Both the position numbers and the translations under genes were made by a program. The notes under the pieces are model-generated. The model was not told the DNA's origin. It made no database searches and saw nothing but the letters and a program-made list of their open reading frames with translations. A DNA stretch of 6,336 nt from an uncultured Clostridium sp. (GTDB taxonomy: Bacteria; Bacillota; Clostridia; Lachnospirales; Lachnospiraceae): positions 1 to 6,336 of the forward strand of contig USFH01000124.1 of assembly GCA_900553925.1 (NCBI GenBank). Direction: 5' to 3'. Shown here piece after piece: positions 1-4,157 of the stretch; the stretch's first letter is position 1; each line of letters starts with the position of its first letter.

Positions 1-1
1 C

Positions 2-1135
2 GGGATTCTGCATCCGGATGTCACATGTGTTTTAGGGGATGGAATGGTCATTGACTTAGAGCATCTCACGAAGGAAATCGAGGCGCTGCGAGGGAAAGGA
101 ATTCCTATCACACCAGAAAATCTAAAGCTTTCCAAGCGTGCCACAATCTCTATGCCTTGGCACCGGGTACAGGATGAGCTAGAGGAAGCCCGACTGGAAA
201 AAGATGGTTCCGCCTTCGGTTCCACACGTCGCGGTATCGCCTATGCTTACAGCGACAAATATAGAAAGAAAACGCTCCGGCTTGGTGATCTGCTTCATCT
301 GAACGATGGCTATATACACAACCGGCTGCACATGATGCTGGATGCCAAAAACATGGAGCTTTCCGGCTGTTATCATCAGGAGCCAATGTCCTATCCGGCA
401 CTGCTCTCCTGGTGTGAGAACCAGGCGGCAACATTCTCCGCATATATCTGCGATACCGGCGCATTCTTAAGAAATGCCCTTGCAGACCATAAAAAGGTGC
501 TTTTGGAGGCACAGCTTGGTGCCATGCGTGATATTGACTATGGCATATTCCCATATACATCCAGCTCATCCACGATCTCCGCCTATGGTCCGATCGGTGC
601 CGGAATCCCCGGTGCTCCGCTCTCCCATGTCGTCGGTGTTCTGAAAGCATACTCGACCTGTGTCGGTGCTGGTCCATTTACCGCAGAGAAAGCAATGTCC
701 GAATCATGGAAAGATGATCTTCGCCGTGCCGGCAATGAATACGGAGCTGCAACCGGACGTCCAAGACGTGTCGGTCCTTTTGATGCCGTTGCCAGCCGTT
801 ACGGACTCCAATGTCAGAACGCAGACCGGATTGCCCTGACAAAACTGGATGTATTAAGCTCCATGAAGGAAATTCCGATTATCACAGAATACCTGCAGCA
901 CACGAAACATATTAAGGATTTTGACCCAACAGATAATATGGAGAATCTCCTGCCCGTCATCGATATCGTTCCTGGCTGGCAGCAGGATATCTCGCATTGC
1001 CGTTCTTATGATGAACTGCCGGACAATGCAAAACGATATATAGAAACGATTGAAAAACTGCTTGATCACGAGATACAATTTATCTCCGTCGGTGCGGAAC
1101 GAAATCAATACCTGACAAAAGGGGAATGGCTGTAA
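2..1135 (+). CDS. purA: Adenylosuccinate synthetase, divergent PurA-type paralogue, 5' end missing
   Basis: Cytosolic enzyme of AMP synthesis: joins IMP and aspartate using GTP to give adenylosuccinate. The reading frame is open from base 2, so the gene starts outside the window; 377 residues are visible of a usual ~425-430, and the N-terminal GTP P-loop and catalytic Asp/His are not seen. Visible landmarks: GILHP at the start, GSTRRG (residues 73-78; E. coli GTTGRG), SDK and LRLGDL (84-97), LEAQLGAMRD (168-177), KAYSTCVGAGPF (215-226), NEYGAATGRPRR (245-256) and the guanine-recognition TKLD (280-283). Several positions differ from canonical PurA: the EGAQGT IMP-binding segment reads EAQLGA, CGWFD reads VGPFD, and the IMP-contacting Arg143 of E. 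coli aligns with Lys. From memory, EGQLGALRD-like segments mark a second PurA clade in Clostridia and other bacteria, so I take this as that clade rather than a dead gene. Family is certain; whether it is the main purine enzyme is not. Confidence 0.93.
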   Translation, partial: GILHPDVTCVLGDGMVIDLEHLTKEIEALRGKGIPITPENLKLSKRATISMPWHRVQDELEEARLEKDGSAFGSTRRGIAYAYSDKYRKKTLRLGDLLHLNDGYIHNRLHMMLDAKNMELSGCYHQEPMSYPALLSWCENQAATFSAYICDTGAFLRNALADHKKVLLEAQLGAMRDIDYGIFPYTSSSSTISAYGPIGAGIPGAPLSHVVGVLKAYSTCVGAGPFTAEKAMSESWKDDLRRAGNEYGAATGRPRRVGPFDAVASRYGLQCQNADRIALTKLDVLSSMKEIPIITEYLQHTKHIKDFDPTDNMENLLPVIDIVPGWQQDISHCRSYDELPDNAKRYIETIEKLLDHEIQFISVGAERNQYLTKGEWL

Positions 1136-1153
1136 AGCCACTCCCCTTTGTCA
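1113..1153. terminator. Bidirectional terminator between convergent genes
   Basis: An inverted repeat pairs 1118-1131 with 1136-1149: 14 positions with one A/C mismatch and a GTAA loop. It can be lengthened to TGAC/GTCA at its base with one bulged A. The arms begin with an A-run and end with a T-run (AAA...TTT on the plus strand, TTTT on the minus strand), so either transcript forms a GC-containing hairpin followed by a short U-run. The loop holds the purA stop codon (1133-1135), and the base of the right arm holds the stop codon of the minus-strand flavin reductase gene (1151-1153). Confidence 0.85.
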
Positions 1154-1627
1154 TGTGTACATCTTCACTCTTCTCTGATACTCCGCATACGTGAGCGGTT
1201 CTTTCTCACTCAGTATCTTTGATTTGATCACAGTTCCGATAAATAACGTATGAGAACCACAAGATATCTTCTCTGTCACCGTCGCTCCAAGCATCGCCAC
1301 GCTCTGCCATCCGAGATACGGGATTCCCTGTTCATTGACCGGAAGTTCCAGTGCTTTCATTTTGTCAACATCTCTTCCAGACTGATATCCAAAATGCTTG
1401 ATTGTCTCGAAGGTGCATGTCTCATCTAAGATGCTGACTGCAAATATCCCGCTCTTTTTGAGTAATTCACATGTATAACTCTGATTGGAAACCGCGATTG
1501 CGATCTGTACCGGCTCGTGGCTGATCTGCATACATGTATCAATGATACAGCCATTTGCTTTTTTCTCCCACACCGTTGATAACATGTATAACCCATAGGT
1601 GATACACTGTGTTGCTGTCCGTTCCAT
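1151..1627 (-). CDS. Flavin reductase-domain (FMN-binding) protein
   Basis: Protein of the flavin reductase-like split-barrel family (FMN-binding, NtaB/DIM6-like), expected to be cytosolic and to pass electrons between NAD(P)H, FMN and a partner; the partner is not identifiable here. Landmarks from the chosen start: NGCIIDT (25-31), the QSYTCELL segment (49-56), GIFAVSIL (60-67), HFGYQSGRDVDK (78-89) and CGSHTLFIG (123-131) with the family's conserved His. In many clostridial relatives this domain is followed by rubredoxin or flavodoxin domains. This one stops at about 158 residues, right after the barrel, with no CxxC rubredoxin knuckles, and a terminator follows at once. Start: a GTG-free choice between ATG at 1636 and 1627; AGGAG at 1637-1641 abuts the first but is 9 nt from the second, so 1627 is chosen. 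A promoter lies just upstream. Domain call firm, exact substrate unknown. Confidence 0.88.
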   Translation of the reverse strand: MERTATQCITYGLYMLSTVWEKKANGCIIDTCMQISHEPVQIAIAVSNQSYTCELLKKSGIFAVSILDETCTFETIKHFGYQSGRDVDKMKALELPVNEQGIPYLGWQSVAMLGATVTEKISCGSHTLFIGTVIKSKILSEKEPLTYAEYQRRVKMYT

Positions 1628-1636
1628 CTTCCACAT

Positions 1637-1641
1637 CTCCT
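1637..1641 (-). promoter_or_regulatory. Shine-Dalgarno AGGAG deciding the flavin reductase start
   Basis: AGGAG lies directly against the upstream ATG (1634-1636), which is too close for initiation, but 9 nt from the ATG at 1625-1627. The downstream ATG is therefore the likely start, giving 158 rather than 161 residues. Confidence 0.75.
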
Positions 1642-1695
1642 ATCTGATTTTGTTTCCGATAGTATGTGCAAAATGAGATTTTCTATAGATAAAAT

Positions 1696-1724
1696 ATTAT
1701 ACATTTATTCCAAAAATGGTACAA
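1696..1724 (-). promoter_or_regulatory. Sigma-A-type promoter of the flavin reductase gene
   Basis: On the minus strand TTGTAC (1724-1719) is followed after exactly 17 bp by a perfect TATAAT (1701-1696). Transcription would start near 1690, giving a leader of about 62 nt before the ATG at 1627. The -35 hexamer matches TTGACA at 4 of 6 positions. It lies inside the right arm (minus-strand sense) of the inverted repeat at 1716-1755, suggesting control by a DNA-binding protein. Confidence 0.72.
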
Positions 1725-1755
1725 AACAGATCATATATTGTCTATTTTGTACCAT
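1716..1755. repeat. 40-bp inverted repeat overlapping the promoter: operator and/or terminator
   Basis: ATGGTACAAAACAGA (1716-1730) and TCTATTTTGTACCAT (1741-1755) are inverted copies around a 10-nt centre. Eleven outer bases pair perfectly, then comes one C/A mismatch on the plus strand, then three more pairs. In minus-strand RNA the mismatch becomes a G-U wobble, so the transcript would form an uninterrupted 15-bp stem followed by UUUUU. Two readings are possible: an operator with GGTACAAAA half-sites covering the -35 box of the flavin reductase promoter, or the terminator of the upstream thioredoxin transcript. The sequence does not decide between them and both could be true. Confidence 0.7.
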
Positions 1756-1801
1756 CATCAAAGGACAGGAAATAAGATTTAAAATCTGTATTTGGATTGT
1801 T

Positions 1802-2113
1802 CTAGCTCCACATTGCCTCGATCTCCGTCTTGGATACCACACCGACACTCTTCTTCACGATCTCGCCATCTTTGAACAGAATCAAAGTCGGGATGCTTGC
1901 CACGCCATAGGACATCGCAATATCCATTGCCTGATCCACATCGAGCTTGCAGACCTTGACTTTTCCTTCATATTCGTCCGCAATCTCAGAAACCGTTGGT
2001 GCCAGCATCTTACACGGACCACACCATGTCGCCCAGAAATCAACGAGTACGAGCCCCTTTGCATCGAGTACTTCTGCCTTAAAATTATCGTTATTTAAAA
2101 TTACTTCTGCCAT
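1802..2113 (-). CDS. trxA: Thioredoxin
   Basis: Small cytosolic dithiol-disulfide oxidoreductase, reduced by thioredoxin reductase (not in this window), that reduces protein disulfides and feeds electrons to enzymes such as peroxiredoxins. From the chosen start it is 103 residues, normal for a one-domain thioredoxin. It has the active-site WCGPC (30-34), the buried Asp of the VDFWATW strand (25-31) and the cis-proline in ASIPT (72-76). A further Cys at 55 (VCKLDVD) is not part of the catalytic pair. Start: ATGs at 2119 and 2113 are in frame; AAGGAG at 2123-2128 is 3 nt from the first and 9 nt from the second, so 2113 is preferred. It lies 59 nt downstream of the Gfo/Idh/MocA gene with no visible promoter or terminator between, so cotranscription is likely. 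Confidence 0.97.
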   Translation of the reverse strand: MAEVILNNDNFKAEVLDAKGLVLVDFWATWCGPCKMLAPTVSEIADEYEGKVKVCKLDVDQAMDIAMSYGVASIPTLILFKDGEIVKKSVGVVSKTEIEAMWS

Positions 2114-2122
2114 TTTCATTCA

Positions 2123-2128
2123 CTCCTT
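2123..2128 (-). promoter_or_regulatory. Shine-Dalgarno AAGGAG deciding the thioredoxin start
   Basis: AAGGAG is spaced 9 nt from the ATG at 2111-2113 but only 3 nt from the upstream in-frame ATG at 2117-2119. This supports a protein beginning MAEVILNN. Confidence 0.75.
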
Positions 2129-2172
2129 ATCTTTTGATTTATGTTACCCTTTGTTGCTTCCCTTTAATCACA

Positions 2173-3156
2173 CTACCACACTTCGCCCGGATATTTCATG
2201 CCCCAGTCTTTCCGAAGCTTCGTCATAATCTCCATCACATCCTTGGAATACGCAAGCTGCATCGCGGATGCATCCCCGCTTTTTACTGCCTGCTCCATGT
2301 CCTTCATCTCATAATACAGCGCATCCGCAGTATCTCCGGCTGTAATCTCCGTCTGCGCGCCACTTTCGGCATCGACAATGACTGCCTTATCCGCACGCGG
2401 ATACTCCATGATCTCGATATATCCTTTTTCCAGACTGATCATCGCACGCTTTGGCTGTTTTGAATGCATCGAAAGTGCAACCGTCGCCATCTGCCCCTGG
2501 GCATTCTTGAGCAGAATTGTTGCCTGCTCATCGGAACCGGTCGGAGAAGGCTTCCACTGGCTCACGATCTCATCCGGCTGTTCGTCCAGAAAACTCCGGA
2601 CGATTGACAATGCATATACGCCGATATCAAGCATCGCGCCACCGGCAAGATCCATATTGAAGAACCGGTTTGACATATCATATTCCTTGAAGCTTCCGAA
2701 ATTCATCGTGATGATCTGCACCTTTCCAAGCTCACCACTTTGCACGATATCCCACAGCTTCTTGTAGATTGGCATATGCCAGATTGTCATTGCTTCTGCA
2801 AGCACAAGCTTTTTTTCTTTCGCAAGCGCGATCATATCATCCAATTCTCTGCTGTTAAGCGTAATTGATTTTTCAACAAGCAGATGCTTTCCATGCATCA
2901 GCGCCTGCTTCATAAATGCATAATGTGTATTATGCGGACTCGTAATATAGATGATATCTACATCCGCATCCAAAAACATATCATCAATCGAATCATATAC
3001 TTTGGAAACACCGTATTTTTCAGCGAATGCAACCGCCTTTTCATGTGTCCGGTTTCCAACTGCATATAACGATTTTCCCATCTTCTGCAATGCCTGTGCC
3101 ATCTCATTTGCGATCACACCGGTACCAAGCACTGCCCAATTCAACGTATCCTGCAT
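2173..3156 (-). CDS. Gfo/Idh/MocA-family NAD(P)-dependent oxidoreductase
   Basis: Cytosolic dehydrogenase of the Gfo/Idh/MocA superfamily, which oxidise or reduce hydroxyl groups of sugars, inositols or dihydrodiols with NAD(P). From the chosen start it has 327 residues. An N-terminal Rossmann fold begins with VLGTGVIA (9-16). The usual cofactor/substrate-site EKP motif reads EKS (95-97), followed by ITLNSRELDDMI and AEAMTIW (120-126). The C-terminal alpha/beta domain carries GGAMLDIGVY (172-181), with the conserved Asp177 and Tyr181 seen in dihydrodiol dehydrogenase-like members. Start: the frame stays open to an ATG at 3231, but that has only a GAGGT almost touching it; GAGGTG at 3166-3171 is 9 nt before the ATG at 3156, and the Rossmann fold begins right after it. 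Neighbours (thioesterase, thioredoxin) do not reveal the substrate, so no gene name is given. Confidence 0.92.
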   Translation of the reverse strand: MQDTLNWAVLGTGVIANEMAQALQKMGKSLYAVGNRTHEKAVAFAEKYGVSKVYDSIDDMFLDADVDIIYITSPHNTHYAFMKQALMHGKHLLVEKSITLNSRELDDMIALAKEKKLVLAEAMTIWHMPIYKKLWDIVQSGELGKVQIITMNFGSFKEYDMSNRFFNMDLAGGAMLDIGVYALSIVRSFLDEQPDEIVSQWKPSPTGSDEQATILLKNAQGQMATVALSMHSKQPKRAMISLEKGYIEIMEYPRADKAVIVDAESGAQTEITAGDTADALYYEMKDMEQAVKSGDASAMQLAYSKDVMEIMTKLRKDWGMKYPGEVW

Positions 3157-3165
3157 CTGCTTTGC

Positions 3166-3171
3166 CACCTC
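3166..3171 (-). promoter_or_regulatory. Shine-Dalgarno GAGGTG deciding the oxidoreductase start
   Basis: GAGGTG is a full 6-base complement to the 16S 3' end and sits 9 nt from the ATG at 3154-3156. It makes the 25 further in-frame codons up to 3231 more likely leader than protein. Confidence 0.65.
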
Positions 3172-3196
3172 ATCTTTCACTAATATGTGTGAACTA

Positions 3197-3218
3197 CCCA
3201 TTGTCTTAAGCCAATGGG
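3197..3218. repeat. Short inverted repeat in the oxidoreductase leader
   Basis: CCCATTG (3197-3203) and CAATGGG (3212-3218) form a perfect 7-bp inverted repeat around 8 nt. It lies 41 nt upstream of the preferred start of the Gfo/Idh/MocA gene. There is no T-run after it on either strand, so it is not a classical terminator; a leader hairpin or operator is possible, or chance. Confidence 0.35.
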
Positions 3219-3244
3219 CTTCCTGCTTCATCGACCTCGTAACT

Positions 3245-3283
3245 CAATACATCGGACGCCGTAAAGTTCCCAGCCGATGATTG
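3245..3283. repeat. Imperfect inverted repeat between thioesterase and oxidoreductase genes
   Basis: CAATACATCGG (3245-3255) and CCGATGATTG (3274-3283) pair over ten bases with one bulged base and an 18-nt loop. The repeat is in the 167-bp gap between the thioesterase stop and the oxidoreductase start. Neither strand shows a U-run after it. It may be an operator or a weak processing or termination hairpin. I see no convincing -35/-10 pair in this gap. Confidence 0.35.
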
Positions 3284-3323
3284 TTGAAAATGCAAAACAA
3301 CACATTGCAATCGCTGTGAAGAT

Positions 3324-3806
3324 CTAAAAGCCTTCCTTCTTTCGCTGTTTCCGAAGCTCGCTGCGTTTCTTTCCGGCCTCCCATTCCGCTTCTTCCACAA
3401 CCGTTTCCAATTTTAACCTTGGCACCCGCCGCGGCTTATTATCCTCATCCAACGCAACCAATGTCAGATACGCACGGTTCACCGGATAACGCATGCCATC
3501 TATCTTCTCTAAATAAGAATCCACACGGATTTCCATCGATGAATTTCCGACATAGGTTACGCGTCCGATCAATACGACAATATCATGCTGGCGAAGACTA
3601 CGCAGAAAAGTCAGATTATCTACCGATGCAGTGAGTACATGTCCCTCAGAATGACGCATAGCCGTAAGACCTGCCACCTCGTCAATCCAGCCCATCAGTA
3701 TTCCACCAAACATCACATCTGCACCATTTAAATGTTCCGGACGAATCTCGTGGAACTGTTCTGTCAGAGAATCCGCAACCCGTTTTTCTTTTATTCTCTC
3801 TTCCAT
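3324..3806 (-). CDS. Acyl-CoA thioesterase, hotdog fold (YkhA/YciA type)
   Basis: Cytosolic thioesterase that hydrolyses acyl-CoA to free acid and CoA; chain-length preference cannot be read from sequence. It has 160 residues, normal for a single hotdog domain. The signature LNGADVMFGGILMGWIDEVAG (pieces at 26-35 and 36-46) includes the helix Asp42, which aligns with the catalytic Asp of YciA-type enzymes. The strand ASVDNLTFL (60-68) follows, where family members have SVDxxxFL. The last ~25 residues are a highly charged Lys/Arg/Glu helix, a tail that YkhA-like proteins typically carry. Start: ATG at 3806 with AAGGG at 3815-3819, 8 nt away. The 57-aa gene ends 21 nt upstream, and the gap is almost entirely ribosome-binding sequence, so the two are probably one transcript. 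Expected to act as trimer or hexamer, from family knowledge. Confidence 0.9.
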   Translation of the reverse strand: MEERIKEKRVADSLTEQFHEIRPEHLNGADVMFGGILMGWIDEVAGLTAMRHSEGHVLTASVDNLTFLRSLRQHDIVVLIGRVTYVGNSSMEIRVDSYLEKIDGMRYPVNRAYLTLVALDEDNKPRRVPRLKLETVVEEAEWEAGKKRSELRKQRKKEGF

Positions 3807-3827
3807 GCTGTCATCCCTTTCCTACTC

Positions 3828-4001
3828 TCATCCAATCAACTCATACTGTAGAAATTCATACTTTAATTTCGAGCCTTCTCCGATATTCTCAGGCAGTAAC
3901 GCTCTTGCAACCAGCTTCAGATCATCCGATTCAATATCCGTCCGTTTGAGATTTGCATAATCTCCATCTATGCTTACCACTTCATAATACCATGTTTCCA
4001 T
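3828..4001 (-). CDS. Small conserved-looking protein of unknown function, 57 aa
   Basis: An uninterrupted 57-residue frame beginning METWYYEVVS and ending FLQYELIG, stop TGA at 3828-3830. It has an excellent AAGGAG 9 nt from its ATG and sits 21 nt before the thioesterase start, filling a gap that would otherwise be empty; this is what supports it as a real gene. The protein is acidic and soluble-looking, with no signal peptide, membrane segment, Cys pair or DNA-binding motif. The pattern of strand (YYEVVSIDGDYANLKR), a turn rich in Asp, ARALLPENIGEG, then strand (KLKYEFLQYELI) suggests a small all-beta fold. The IDGDYANL...LLP...GEGSKLK layout resembles DUF3006-type small proteins, but only weakly, and I do not assign it. 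Function unknown; linkage to the thioesterase is the only clue. Confidence 0.8.
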   Translation of the reverse strand: METWYYEVVSIDGDYANLKRTDIESDDLKLVARALLPENIGEGSKLKYEFLQYELIG

Positions 4002-4010
4002 AAGACTGCT

Positions 4011-4016
4011 CTCCTT
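4011..4016 (-). promoter_or_regulatory. Shine-Dalgarno AAGGAG of the 57-aa gene, embedded in a repeat copy
   Basis: AAGGAG lies 9 nt before the ATG at 3999-4001. It is also the end of the third copy of the intergenic repeat: ATGATATAAGGAG here against ATGATATAATGAG in the second copy. A single T to G difference separates the repeat from a full ribosome-binding site. Confidence 0.8.
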
Positions 4017-4051
4017 ATATCATGTCGCCTGTCGGCTCCATGTGTGTTTTC

Positions 4052-4090
4052 GCAATATGCCGGCTTGTGCAAGCACAGCCGTCGCATTGC
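4052..4090. repeat. Stem-loop C of the intergenic cassette (imperfect)
   Basis: GCAAT (4052-4056) pairs with ATTGC (4086-4090), and CGGCT (4061-4065) with AGCCG (4077-4081). GTG (4067-4069) pairs with CAC (4074-4076) around a CAAG loop, with one bulged T and a 4x4 internal loop. It begins one base from the second repeat copy. There is no terminator-like T-run on either side. Confidence 0.6.
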
Positions 4091-4104
4091 TCATTATATC
4101 ATAT

Positions 4105-4128
4105 GTCACCACGCGATAGCGTGATGAC
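4105..4128. repeat. Stem-loop B of the intergenic cassette
   Basis: GTCACCACGC (4105-4114) and GCGTGATGAC (4119-4128) form a 10-position stem around a GATA tetraloop. The only mismatch is C/A on the plus strand; in minus-strand RNA it becomes a G-U pair, so the stem is complete in the transcript that reads from fructokinase towards the 57-aa gene. Confidence 0.75.
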
Positions 4129-4132
4129 CTGC

Positions 4133-4148
4133 GCACGCATCAGCGTGC
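4133..4148. repeat. Stem-loop A of the intergenic cassette
   Basis: GCACGC (4133-4138) and GCGTGC (4143-4148) are perfect 6-bp arms around ATCA, directly after the fructokinase stop in the direction of transcription. The stem is GC-rich but no U-run follows, so on its own it is more like a 3'-end stabilising or attenuating hairpin than an intrinsic terminator. Confidence 0.7.
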
Positions 4149-4157
4149 TTCATTATA

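Noticed and set aside
240..285. Possible cre (catabolite repression) site around AGAAAACGCTCCGG
   Set aside because: It matches only half of the TGnAAnCGnTnnCA pattern and lies inside purA coding sequence.
150..677. Minus-strand open frame inside purA
   Set aside because: Arg/His-rich shadow translation opposite a conserved enzyme; no start signal.
1664..2098. Plus-strand open frame opposite thioredoxin
   Set aside because: It lies antisense to the whole active-site region of a clear thioredoxin and has no ribosome site or family features.
3157..3231. 25-residue N-terminal extension of the oxidoreductase from the ATG at 3231
   Set aside because: The Shine-Dalgarno there nearly touches the ATG, while a strong site is correctly placed for 3156, where the Rossmann fold begins.
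3206..3400. Minus-strand frame overlapping the end of the thioesterase gene
   Set aside because: It is in a different frame from the thioesterase, starts inside it, has no ribosome site and shows no protein-like pattern.
4091..4102. Firm promoter call on the TGATATAAT copies
   Set aside because: There is no recognisable -35, and a start from the 4091 copy would fall inside stem-loop C. Kept only as a low-interest finding.
4052..4148. The three intergenic hairpins as classical intrinsic terminators
   Set aside because: None is followed by a U-run on either strand; arms end in mixed sequence.
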